Positions 44,040-53,961 of a stretch of 64,000 nt of DNA are shown piece after piece (within the stretch, counting starts at the first letter, position 1; the number at the start of each line of letters is the position of its first letter). Origin of the DNA: Notospermus geniculatus (Eukaryota; Nemertea; Pilidiophora; Heteronemertea; Lineidae); the NCBI GenBank assembly GCA_002633025.1, contig NMRB01001432.1, forward strand, positions 69,792-133,791. Reading direction: 5' to 3'. The translations under genes and the position numbers were made by a program. The notes beneath the pieces were generated by a model, which did not search any database, was not told where the DNA came from, and saw only the letters and a list, made by a program, of their open reading frames with translations.

Positions 44040-44776
44040 GCACAGCGCTCACAGTACNTTGGAGCGCTTTGGGTTAAGGCGTTCCTGAGTTACAGCACTT
44101 TCATGATTTTTGGGTTATGCCACCTGGTGGCCATGTTTGAAGTCAAATCAGGCCGAAATTTGACATGCATGTAAAGGTCATCTAGATGGAGGTAAATATC
44201 AAGTTTGAGCACTCTGTGTCAAGCCGTTCCCGAGTAATAGCACTTACTTGATTTTCAGGTTACGCCACCTGGCAGCCACACCGGATGTCCAATCGGGCCG
44301 AAACTTGGTATTTTTTAAGGTACCCTTCCAATACATGTTTATGCAAAATATGAAGTCGCTCGGTGAAATAATGACAAACTGTGGCAGGTTCGTCACTTTT
44401 GTCGAACTTTGACCTCTGTGACCTTGAAAAGTAGGTCAAATCAAAAACCCGTTACAAATGTCATGTATCCTCATTAGATACACCTATGATAAAAATTTGG
44501 AGATGATCCAGTCATTAGTTCAGGAGTTATTGCACTTTTTGTGTTTTTGGTTTTGGCCACCTGGTGGCCAAGCCAACAATCGAATCGGACCGAAACTTGG
44601 TGTCATGGGTCATCTGACCTAGGGCTATGTATGTACCAAGTTTCAGATCAATAGCCCCAGCGGTTACGAAACGTGTCCTGCTAACGGAACACGACGACGA
44701 CGACGACGGACGACGCCGGACGACGACGGACGACGGACGCTTCACCATCGTAATAGCTCACCCCGGTGAGCTAAAA
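44040..44776. repeat. Repeat family 4 (GCCACCTGGTGGCC units), copy 2
   Basis: Three to four degenerate units with GCCACCTGG(T/C)(G/A)GCC followed by GGCCGAAA.TTG, then the TGACCTTGAAAAG..CAAATCAAAAACCC block shared with 33320-33400. It ends in a (GACGACG)n stretch (44690-44740) and the palindrome GCTCACCCCGGTGAGC at 44757-44772. Confidence 0.65.
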
Positions 44777-44892
44777 ACCAGGGTCCTGTTTCAAAAAGTG
44801 ACTTGAAGCTAATGGTACCATTAACTCAATGCATTTTCCATTTAATTAAAGGTACCATTAGCTTAAAGTCACTTTATGAAACAGGCCCTGGT
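44777..44892. mobile_element. MITE with ACCAGGGYCCTGTTTCA ends
   Basis: ACCAGGGTCCTGTTTCAAAA pairs with the inverse of TTTATGAAACAGGCCCTGGT, and the inner AAGTGACTT..GCTAATGGTACC arms pair too. 116 bases. A related half-element (TGAGACAGGCCCCTG) lies near 52060. Confidence 0.75.
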
Positions 44893-45059
44893 GAAGAGTC
44901 AATGGACAAAATTATTATGAATTTTGATGCATATTATAACGGTTGGAAACATCACTAAAAAATGTTCAAAAAAAATTCATAATGAATGCTAACGCTGATT
45001 TATTTTAGTTAATACATACATCCATGATATGAGTTCGTCGACTGCACTTAAGGAATTAA

Positions 45060-45215
45060 ACCCGAGGCGGAGGGTCTTGGTTGCGACACCAAACCCGCGA
45101 GGGTGGAGCTAAAATGTAGTCCAAACCCGAGGCGCTTCGCCGAGGGTTTGGACGGAATGTTTGCTCCACCCGAGCGGGTTTGGTGTCGCAACCAAGACCC
45201 GAAGCCGAGGGTTTA
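45060..45215. mobile_element. Hairpin element, AAACCCGAGGCG family
   Basis: ATTAAACCCGAGGCGGAGGGTCTTGGTTGCGACACCAAACCCG is matched in inverse by CGGGTTTGGTGTCGCAACC..GAGGGTTTAAT, with the inner CCAAACCCGAGGCGC also pairing. 156 bases, non-coding. Confidence 0.7.
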
Positions 45216-45741
45216 ATTTCTATTCTAAAATACCTCAAACTAAACATAGTATACATAGGTTCAGTGCAGTTTGATTGCAATAAACAGGCCTAAGATATCA
45301 GGGAGGACGCTCCGTCGATGACGCGACATCAGTGAATCACGCACTGTGTGTACAAACCTGTACATCGTGCCTACATCGTGTACATCTGTGTGCAGCGCTA
45401 GCAACAAGCTGCAGGAGTCGAAATGAGGTCGCAGGGCGCTTTCTTCAACGGATTATCCGCATGAAATGTACCTAATGGTACAAAACCCCGTTGGGATAGG
45501 TCACTGAGTATCCACCTGGCCGACATTCGCTGCACTACCTCGCTGAATGCTCGAAGCGAGAAATGTTGGACGCACGCCATTACACTGAGCGGGTCTTGGT
45601 TGTGTCACCCAGACCCGCTGCATTCAGAATGAGGCTAATGCATTATCCATTTGAAACATACGCACGAGATACCAAGGTATTTTAGAATTGAGAACAAAAT
45701 GAGGACAAGGACAATCATAACTGAGACAGACAAATGGAACT

Positions 45742-45979
45742 GGGGACACATAGAACCCGGGACACATAGAACCCGGTGTAATGTTTTTCACTGCCCCCCG
45801 TTTGCCAACGCCCCCAAACAAAAGATTGACGGAATAAGCGGCAACGTGACAATGAGGGAGGCACTGATAAACATGTCTTTCTGTATTTGAGTGTCCGCTG
45901 AACAATAAAGCGGGCATTGTCATACAGGGGGGGGCATTCTCACACATTACACCGGGACGCATAGAACCCGGGACACATA
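45742..45979. mobile_element. MITE with GGGACACATAGAACCCGGTG ends
   Basis: The left end has a doubled GGGACACATAGAACCCGG followed by GTGTAATG. The right end is CATTACACCGGGACGCATAG..GGGACACAT. The element interrupts ankyrin coding: codons for ALHVAVGVIH end at its right border. Same word family as 36504 and 41872. Confidence 0.7.
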
Positions 45980-46096
45980 TGGATGACCCCAACTGCGACA
46001 TGCAAAGCTGTTACATTATCATTATATTCGTCGTTCATGTCTGCACCGGCATCAAGCAACATCTTGACCACGTCAGTCAAGTCATTCCCCTCAAAC
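45980..46096 (-). pseudogene. Ankyrin-repeat coding piece, second part of an interrupted exon
   Basis: It reads FEGNDLTDVVKMLLDAGADM followed by NDEYNDNVTALHVAVGVIH, a clear ankyrin unit. It is cut on one side by the TTAA element (46101-46897) and on the other by the MITE at 45742-45979. It joins in frame with 46902-46995 once the TTAA element is ignored. Confidence 0.75.
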
Positions 46097-46100
46097 TTAA

Positions 46101-46897
46101 GGGGGCGGTAGTCATGGTAGTGGAAACATACAGCGCCGTTTTAGTGCGGCGGTCGAAGGTTGAACCGTCTTATTTATGAATAACCATGTATTGTTAATAA
46201 AATTAGGCGTCAAGGACAAGCTGATCATGGTTCGTTGCCAAAACCTACACTGTTTCAAAAATATTGTCCAGCACAATGCTTTTGTACACCCGATGCGTCC
46301 GTGCGCATAGGCCTATTTTAATGACAATGAGGAGGTTACTTTAATAGCCCGCGTATTTCGAAAAGCGTAGGCGTGTTTAGGCCAAAATATGACAATTTTG
46401 GGAATACTTTTCTCTTCCATCAGGTATCGCATTTCAGTGATTTCTTTTCATGTGGCAGCGGTATATTTGTGCGCAGGGCGCGACGTTGAGATTTTTTCAC
46501 TATTCAACATGATTCGGGAGATATTCAAAAAGTTCATTTTTGAGCAATTTTTGGCACAAATTACATAATTATCATTACTAAAAATTAGAATTTGCAAATT
46601 ATCTCAACGTCGGCACCTGCACATATGTATTCCCCAACGATTTGTGGTAAAACGCCAGGTCCCAGTCGCCTTGTTGCCGAGAAATCTATGACGAAAAAGT
46701 CAAATGGGGGGTCTCATTGTTTGCTTAATTAGCTGATTAATGAAAGACGAAAGCACATCGTTTTCAATTCAGATGTGTACAACTAGAGTAGTAATTTCAT
46801 AGAAATACATGAAATCAATGCTACCTTTTTGCTTGAAGAAAATATGAATTGTTTTCAGTCGCCATTTGCAGTGCGCTTCCTTATGGCTACCGCCCCC
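46101..46897. mobile_element. TTAA-specific non-autonomous element (piggyBac/Kolobok type)
   Basis: Ends GGGGGCGGTAGTCAT and the inverse ATGGCTACCGCCCCC, with TTAA directly on both sides (46097-46100, 46898-46901). It is 797 bases with no transposase frame. A second copy starts at 63347 with the same TTAA and terminal sequence. The frame of the flanking ankyrin codons closes perfectly across a single TTAA, which confirms both borders. Confidence 0.88.
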
Positions 46898-46901
46898 TTA
46901 A

Positions 46902-46995
46902 GGATGGGATCATTCAAACAACTGACACTCTCTATTTTTCCCCTATTCAAGTCTGCACCAAGCTTCACAATCAGTTTCAACATATCAATGTCCTG
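46902..46995 (-). pseudogene. Ankyrin-repeat coding piece, first part of an interrupted exon
   Basis: It reads DIDMLKLIVKLGADLN then RGKIESVSCLNDPIL, which fits an ankyrin unit and linker. Upstream it is cut by a GGGACCATATTCATAAAA element end at 46995. Confidence 0.65.
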
Positions 46996-47165
46996 GGACC
47001 ATATTCATAAAACCCTGGTAAGCGTAGTTGGCAACTATTTTGAGCCTTAGCTGCCAACATGAGAGGTGATCTTGGGTACCTCTAAGTCACTAGGCTAGGT
47101 TGGCTGCTAAAGTTAGAGGTGATCTGGGGTACCTCTACGTCACTAGTTGCCAACTACATGTATTT
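46995..47165. mobile_element. Element end GGGACCATATTCATAAAA with tandem inner units
   Basis: Starts with the ATATTCATAAAA terminal word seen in other MITEs of the window and holds two copies of AGAGGTGATCTTGGGTACCTCTAAGTCACTAG (period about 60). GTAGTTGGCAACTA near the left pairs with TAGTTGCCAACTAC near the right. The right terminus is not clear. Confidence 0.45.
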
Positions 47166-47470
47166 CATTTTCCTCCTTGGCACCGACGAGACAACATGGC
47201 AAGGAGGCTCCTTGAGATTGCGGAAATTGGGGAAATGCGCCGCTCTTTACGACGAGAGCGAGTATTTAGCGACAGCCGGAACACTCTATAGATATCTTCA
47301 GTGATGACGAATTGATTAGGAGGTACAGATTCTCTCTGGAAGGAATTATGTTTATTACGGACTTAGTCACCCCAGATATCGAGCACCCAACAAGACGAAA
47401 CAAGGCTCTTCTTCCCTATCAGCAAGTCCTCGTTGCCCTGCAATATTACGCATCGGGTACGTTTCATAAT

Positions 47471-47759
47471 CTCCAGAATTCACAAATTTTCGACCCCAAC
47501 CGGGGTCTTTTTCAAGTGGAACTTTACAATCTGAAACTCTAGAAAAGACTGAGCTGAAACCTGAATGTGGAACTAACTAACCTAGGTTAGTTAGTTCCAC
47601 ATTCGGGTTTCAGATCTACTAACTAACCTGTGGAACTAACTAACCTAGGTTAGTTAGTTCCACATTCGGGTTTCAGCTCAGTCTTTTCTAGAGTTTCAGA
47701 TTGTAAAGTTCCACTTGAAAAAGACCCTAGTTCGGGTCGAAAATTTGTGAATTCTGGAG
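47471..47759. mobile_element. Hairpin MITE with CTCCAGAATTCACAAATTTT ends in Harbinger
   Basis: CTCCAGAATTCACAAATTTT is matched perfectly in inverse at the right end, and inner GTTAGTTAGTTCCACATTC words pair several times. Transposase codons lie on its left. 289 bases. Confidence 0.8.
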
Positions 47760-48203
47760 ATTGACTTTTTGCTTATTATCATTTTGTGTGTCAATTTTGT
47801 GCTATTCTGTATCTTGGGTACATTTCATAACATTGTTGGAGATCCGTTACAAATGTCACAGCCAACTGCTTGCAGGTAAATCCATCGTGTTTCTGATGCA
47901 CTCGCTCGAACGATAAATGAATTCGTCAAATTTCCGGATGAGAATCATTTAGGCTGCATAATGGATGGATTTTACAAGATGCGGCACTTTCCCGGTGTCA
48001 TAGGATGTGTAGATGGCACTCATATTTGGATTATCTCACCGCATGAAAACGAAGTTGACTTTGTTAACAGGAAAGGATATCATTCCATTAACGTGCAAGT
48101 GATGTGTGATCATAAGGGCAAATGGATAAACATAGTTGCTAGATGGCCAGGCTCAGCGCATGGCAGTCGAATCCTTAGGTCAAGCCAGGTTTGGGACACT
48201 ATG

Positions 48204-48328
48204 GGTCGTATTCATAAAGCGGTTTTATCGTTAGAACCGTCTTAGGCCGGTTCCAAGTAGAGTGGTTGACGATACTTGGAACCGGCCTAAGACGGTTCTA
48301 AAGGTAGAACCGCTTTATGAATTCGACC
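48204..48328. mobile_element. MITE with GGTCGWATTCATAAAGCGG ends, CTATG duplication
   Basis: A 125-base hairpin. GGTCGTATTCATAAAGCGG on the left and CCGCTTTATGAATTCGACC on the right. CTATG directly flanks both sides (48199-48203 and 48329-48333). It interrupts the transposase after SSQVWDTM. Confidence 0.85.
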
Positions 48329-49862
48329 CTATGGAGCTATGGAGCGTAGGTTGGTTCCAGGTTTTATCCTGCGTAACGGATACCCATGTCATACCTTGCT
48401 GATGACACCACTCTTGAATCCAGTAACAGCAGCAGAGCGTCGATACAATTCTGCCCATAAAGGCCTCCATACACTGAATGATAAAAGTCGAAATTAATCA
48501 CTACAATTGTCCGTTTCAAAATACTTTTTGTGGAAACGTTCCATAAATGTTAAAATCTTCGGACACTTTTGTAGAGTATTTCAACATGTCACCAGATCAA
48601 GTGTTGTCGAAATGACCATAGCAGCGACTAATTTCGACTTTTGTCATTCAGTGTATGAAGGCCTTAAGGCTACACGGGTGTTGGTGGAACAAACCATCGG
48701 GAGATGGAAGCGTCGCTTTCATCTACTCCACCTCGAAAGTAGAATGAGAGACCCAGAAAGCACCTGCAAAGTCATTGCGGCCACAGCTGTGTTGCACAAC
48801 ATTGCAGTTGACGGAAACGAGCCGAATGTTGAGGACATTGAGCAAGTGGAGGCGGAGTTGGATGTTGAGGAGTACCGGGGTAATTTGAACATGGCAGACG
48901 GACATAGACCAAGAGCGCTGTTAATCGACAGTAGTTTTTAATGGAACGATCAAATGACAATGCGACATTTTTACATCGTGTAACTGTTAGATTTCACTGA
49001 GTCCAGTTAATACATGATATTCACATTTGTGAACTCTGCAATACGTGTAGTGCTAACTACAAATCAAACAGAGCAGTCCCTTCTTCAGTCACAACTATGG
49101 GTTTCCTAATTTCAACAGTTCAATTTGCAGTTTCAGTTTCTCCTATTTTAGTAGCAAATTTTGACGTTTAATGAGCATGTTTTCCCTCTCTGTTTCAGTG
49201 AGACTGTTGAATGCTGCATCTTTCTTGAGCATCTTGGACGGTGGAGGACTGCTTTTGCCAGATGTTGAAGAAGTCGGCGTAGACACATCAACCTCATGGT
49301 CATTTCGTCTCTGAGCTATTTCACTCCCATCCGATTTTGCAAATGAACAGTTTATTCAGCAACCAATCTTGAGATACTGTGATTGAAAAGATGTGACCTC
49401 GTCTTTAGATGGTGACAAGTCCAAAAAACAAAAACTCACAGCCAAACTCCGTTGTTGTTCCATTATGCTGCGTGTGTGAATAAATTTTGATTGAAGCGAA
49501 AACTCATGTCAGTGAGATGGCCAATTTACTTTTTAGGGTAGGGCATTTATTTCAGCAGGCAATCTTGCAAACTCAGTTTTTATTTTGTTCTGCTCATGGC
49601 TGTGTGGAAGCCGACATTAAAAGTTTAAGTTTACAGGCTAAAGATTATGTTCTGTGTTATTTGAATTAAGCTTACCACTAAAGTCATCATCCTCTCCATC
49701 AGACTTTGCTGTAACTCCAGATTCAACGCCAGTCAAACCCTGAAATCCCGGAGTATCTTCACAAAGATCAAGGATTTTTTGTTGTGCAGGATTTGGCTCT
49801 GGTGCGGGTTTTCCACCTCCCGTTTCAGGCGCGTATCCAGAGGGGGGGGGGGGTTGGGGGGG

Positions 49863-49880
49863 NNNNNNNNNNNNNNNNNN
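49863..49880. other. Assembly gap (N run) between G and C tracts
   Basis: Eighteen Ns between GGGGGG and CCCCCC. The G-then-C arrangement suggests a small inverted structure that could not be read through. Confidence 0.95.
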
Positions 49881-50006
49881 CCCCCCCCCCCCCTGCTCGC
49901 CACCACCAATTGTTTTTTTCCAATAGTCTGTGACAATAAGCAAAAAAACGCAAGAAGAAAGCTTCTGTTTTGATACTGAGATGCCAGGAAATCGCATCTA
50001 CGGCCT

Positions 50007-50126
50007 TCTGTAGATCCATGCGTTTGATTGGGACCCACGTTTACGAGAATTTGACCAGGCATGCCCTCTGTAGATCCATGCGTTTGATTGGGACCCACGT
50101 TTACGAGAATTTGACCAGGCATGCCC
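50007..50126. repeat. 60-bp tandem duplication
   Basis: TCTGTAGATCCATGCGTTTG to AGGCATGCCC occurs twice with no visible difference, so the duplication is recent. It lies in the presumed coding part of the Harbinger partner frame and keeps the frame. Confidence 0.85.
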
Positions 50127-50269
50127 TTTTTAACTCATTACGGTCGCCAGGTCCCTGGTCATTCCCACTAATTTAACACACCATCGGAAAGCTTAGAACC
50201 TTGGGATCATGATGGTCACAATTACTTGGGAATCTATAACTACCAACCCGCATAACGCTGACCTCAGCT

Positions 50270-50660
50270 ACATTGTTAGATCCTATACTGGTGAGTGATA
50301 TTGATAGTGTACAGGACTCTGGTAACATACCAATTCGAAGAGAACTGAGTGATCACGATGCTGTTTATATATTTTTAAAAAAGATACTCTTATCCAATAA
50401 TTGTTATGAACGTCGTGTGTGGAACTACAACAATGCTGACTTTGTGGGATTTAATAATGCAATCGCTAATTTTGATTGGTTAACTAAATTACAGACGACT
50501 GATAATATCAATATTGCTTGCTCAACATTCACCAATATTTTTAATCAAATGAAAAATGAGTTTGTCCCAAACAATGTTGTTGTCATACGACCAAATGATA
50601 AGCCCTGGTTTAACTCTGAACTCAGGAGACTAATCAGGCAACGGGATAGAATNTTAGTGA
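50270..50660 (+). pseudogene. LINE 3, 5' part (end of endonuclease and linker)
   Basis: DPILVSDIDSVQDSGNIPIR and RELSDHDAVYIFL are the last endonuclease motifs of a Jockey-type LINE, followed by a typical linker ending PWFNSELRRLIRQRDR. Coding is lost near an N at 50653. The RT part continues at 52070 after an insertion. Confidence 0.75.
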
Positions 50661-50861
50661 TGTACGGTGGCCCAAAAGGAAGTTCGATAAAAATGACTCG
50701 AACGCCTCAATGATATTGCAGTTTCTTGAGTGCAAGTGGTCGGTGTATTCAAGTTGTCGTGGTATAGTTGTCGGAAAGTGCTTTTTTCATTACATAACCG
50801 TTTCTTTTGTGCTATCCCTGTTGCACACAGGTGAAGGAGTTAGATGTACCCACATGTGGTG

Positions 50862-51820
50862 GTTTCTTATATCGGGTGACCCCCCTAAAGATTTTTCAAT
50901 AATTTCAATACTATAAAAGCTGGGCCCTTGATAGACATGCAAATATACGGATATTATCCATCTATTATACGGGTATTATCCATCTATTGTAAAGGTTTCA
51001 GCACTAAATATTGAATGGTTTTGACACGACGAAAAAATCAAAATTTTATGTCCAAAAATTTGATGCAGGTGTGAAGGGAAAGAATGTCCCTAGGAAAAAC
51101 TTGTCCTCGGGACAAAAGATCCTATTGTTACATTCTAATCTCTGGTGATTGGTTTCTATACCCATGCCGCCTATTCCGTCATTCAACAATAGAAGTGGAC
51201 ACTTTTTACAGGGGGACCCTGTGTACTGCTGCACCGGAGTGAAATAAATATCATGCGGGGATCACATCGAACTTAAACACTTCATATGTTTCATACCATC
51301 TGACGGAATTTTCTGAAATTTCACCTGCATTATCTATAGGACATGGTACAAATTTCACGCTCATACCACGAACAGCTAGTTTGCTACAGCGAAAATAGTA
51401 TCTGGTGCCGAAAATTGCACTGTCACTGCACCTACGGGTGTGGGAATTGGAGTTTTCGGTACCTGATAACTTTTTTTGCTCTAGCACACTAACCCTTTAA
51501 AGTACAAAATTGAAACATGCACAATAAACAAAGATCCCCTTATTTATGCAGGTAAAATTTCAGAAGATTCCATTTGGTGGTCAATGAAATACACGGTGTT
51601 TAATTTCAATGTGATACGTTTTGCATCAAATTTTTTGACTCGTAATTTTGATTCCTTCGTCATGTCAAAACTGTTTGACATTTAGAGCTGAATTTTTTAC
51701 AACAAATTGGTAATATCCATACATTTGCAGGTCTAAAATATCAAGAGTGCAGCTTGCGTAGTGTTAAATTTATTGGAAAATCCTTAGGGGGGTCATTTTT
51801 GGGCCACCCGATATAACCTT
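50862..51820. mobile_element. Inverted-repeat element inserted into LINE 3
   Basis: TTATATCGGGTGACCCCCCT at the left pairs with AGGGGGGTCATTTTTGGGCC and CACCCGATATAA at the right (about 40 bases, a few gaps). It contains a copy of repeat family 2 at 51064-51237. It has no transposase frame. Confidence 0.65.
51064..51237. repeat. Repeat family 2, copy nested in an element
   Basis: Same as 10207-10385, from GATGCAGGTGTGAAGGGAAA to CTGCTGCACCGGAG. Confidence 0.65.
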
Positions 51821-52069
51821 GGTTTTGCCTCAAGCTGAAAAGGATGTCTTTAGTGTCCTAAAGGAACCCCAGACCACCTTTAAAATTAATGGAGCGACAT
51901 TAACTAAAGACACGATTATTGTACTTCCTGAGACACCCCCTAATGGCACCATTAACTTAGCTTAAATTAATGATACTTCATGAGACGCTTGACTCTATTA
52001 GGCCCTGTCTTTATGCTGGCATTAGCCCTAAAGGAACGTTAAAAAGTTTTATGAGACAGGCCCCTGATC

Positions 52070-53480
52070 TTTAAATTGAAACAATATGGGATTCAGGGGT
52101 CGCTTCTGAGTTGGTTTACTGATTATATATCCAATAGACAACAAAGAGTGGTTCTGGACAACACATCCTCATCCCTTTGTAGAATTAATGCTGGTGTACC
52201 TCAGGGTTCTGTTTTAGGGCCTCTCCTGTTCCTTGTTTATATTAATGATATACATGAAAATATAATAAGCGGTGTTCGAATCTTCGCTGATGATACCTGT
52301 ATGATTCACTCCTCATATAATATACAAGAGCTTGAAACTGTTATTAATAGTGATTTGATCCACTTAGATAACTGGGCAAGCAATTGGTTGGTAAAATTTA
52401 ACGTCTCAAAAACTGCTGCCATGTTTATCTCTCCATCAGCATTATCTCTTCCACCAAACCTAGTCTTACAAGGCAATCCTATTTCCTTTGTCGAACAGCA
52501 CAGGCACCTTGGAGTCACTCTTAATAATAAATGTAAATGGTCAGACCACATTAATAACATCATCAGTTCGGCTGCTAAAAGAATAAATATCCTTCGCAAA
52601 CTTAAATTCATACTTAAGCAGCCAACATTAAACACACGTTATATTAGTTACGTCCGACCAATCCTTGAATATGGGTCGGTTGGGGAGGCTGCACTAAGGC
52701 AGATGCCGACAAGCTTGAAAAGACACAACTTGAGGCTGCCAGGGTTGTCACGGGTCTAACACTTTATTTTTCTAGAAATTCATTATACGCCGAGACGGGA
52801 TGGCAATCATTAGAAACTAGACGCCAAATCAGGGCAATTTCTCTTATGTACAAAATCCAACATGCAATGACCCCTGATTACCTTATTGACTTAGTACCGG
52901 TACGTATAACTATCGCAGATACACAACCATACTATCTAAGAAGTAACCCCAATACGACAATTCCCAATACTCGACTCAATATAACTAAGAAATCTTTTAT
53001 CCCTGCAACTATTCAGCTTTGGAATCACTTAGACATATCAGTTCGTGAATTATCCACTTTTCCCCAGTTTAAAAATAAGGTTATCAAGTTATTCAGCAAC
53101 GACAATCAACCACCGTATTTTTGGCTGTCTTCTGGAAGTCGTGTGGCCTCAGTTTACCTGTGTCGTCTTCGTAATAGAAGCAGCTGTCTTAATGGTCACC
53201 TCTTCTCTTGTAATCTCATTGAAAACCCCTCTTGTAGATGCGGAGCCCCCTTCGAGGGCACCGCTCATTATCTCTTGAATTGCCCTCAATTTATTGAAGA
53301 AAGAAATAGACTTTTTCGTGAACTCGCTTGGCTTCCGGACATTACTGTTAACATTCTTATTACAGGGTGACCCTCTATTAACTTCACAAGAAAACATAAC
53401 AATTATGAAAAATGTTCAAAAATATATTCTCCGCACCAAACGACTTGTACCTTTATCTCATACTGAAGAATAATTTAATA
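52070..53480 (+). pseudogene. LINE 3, reverse transcriptase and C-terminal zinc motif
   Basis: The fragment begins inside the RT (YGIQGSLLSWFTDYISNRQQ), with AGVPQGSVLGPLLF, catalytic IFADDTCM and LGVTLNNKCKWSDHI. A one-base shift at about 52680 leads into the frame EKTQLEAARVVTGL.., and another open stretch runs 52846-53370. The end carries CRCGAPFEGTAHYLLNCP, a C-x-C-x7-H-x4-C zinc motif found at the C-terminus of Jockey/I-group elements. Inactive. Confidence 0.85.
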
Positions 53481-53740
53481 ATACGGTCATTCTGATTTAT
53501 CGGTTTGNATTTAAGCGACATGAAGAGAATATATCATTCTTTGCGATTGATTGAGAGTACCATCTCACCTCCTGGCCTGCATGGCAGGTGTAGGTGCAAA
53601 GGATCTTGGCCTACATCGTGTCTGCTACGTGGCAGTGGTCGACAGTCGAATTGCCTTGTAGGCCTACCAGTAGATCTACACCTTTCACACTTTACTGATT
53701 ATGGCTTCTAAAGCTGCTTAATTGCTTCCTTCTCTTTCAG

Positions 53741-53961
53741 GATTTTACCCTTGACATGTATTTTCGGCAAACATGGTCCGATCCCCGACTCAGGTTCACG
53801 GAAATGGACGAAGAGCTATCGATATCGGCCGAAATGCTGGAAAAAATCTGGTGGCCCGACACATTCTTTGCCAACGCAAAAAGTGCCCAGTTCCACACGG
53901 CAACCACGAAAAATGCCTTTCTCCGAATCTCGCCGACGGGAAACGTTCTTAACAGTCTAAG
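53741..53961 (+). CDS. GABA-gated chloride channel (RDL-like), exon with loops D and A
   Basis: First exon of the gene visible in the window, 221 bases, the same length as the matching exon in vertebrate GABA-A receptor genes. The acceptor is TTCTCTTTCAG and the donor CTAAG|GTGGGT. It encodes DFTLDMYFRQTWSDPRLRF..LEKIWWPDTFFANAK..NVLNSLR, i.e. ligand-binding beta strands with the MYFRQ.W and WxPDTFF signatures. Upstream exons (signal peptide and N-terminal strands) were not found between the LINE and this exon and probably lie before the window or were missed. The product is an extracellular part of a pentameric receptor. Confidence 0.92.

Larger units (their letters stand above)
47196..48941 (+). 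pseudogene. PIF/Harbinger transposase (HARBI1-like), broken
   Basis: The N-terminal part MARRLLEIAEIGEMRR, a shift at about 47290, then DDELIRRYRFSLEGI..PYQQVLVALQYYASGTFHN is followed by a MITE. The DDE region runs from 47961: GVIGCVDGTH (first Asp), NVQVMCDHKGKW, WPGSAHGSRIL, a second MITE, and VLVEQTIGRWKRRF (Glu) with a normal C-terminus. The family usually has HDSR at the second catalytic Asp; here it reads HGSR, so the catalytic residue is lost. Frames and two insertions also make it inactive. A Myb-like partner frame lies on the opposite strand downstream. Confidence 0.85.
49076..50130 (-). pseudogene. Harbinger partner protein (Myb-like/coiled coil), partial
   Basis: Minus-strand pieces: a C-terminal part SEIAQRRNDHEVDVSTPTSS to LTETERENMLIKRQNLLL and LKLQIELLKL (about 49080-49325), interrupted by one TAG; an upstream exon with ILDLCEDTPGFQGLTGVES to DDDFSG ending at a GTAAGC donor (about 49675-49795); and a 20-residue unit MPGQILVNVGPNQTHGSTEG present twice. 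Harbinger elements encode such a DNA-binding partner. I do not see the trihelix itself. A G-rich stretch with Ns (49843-49893) breaks it. Confidence 0.5.

Noticed and set aside
49638-50122. Proline-rich frames across the N run
   Set aside because: The proline run is a translation of poly-C next to Ns and not protein sequence.
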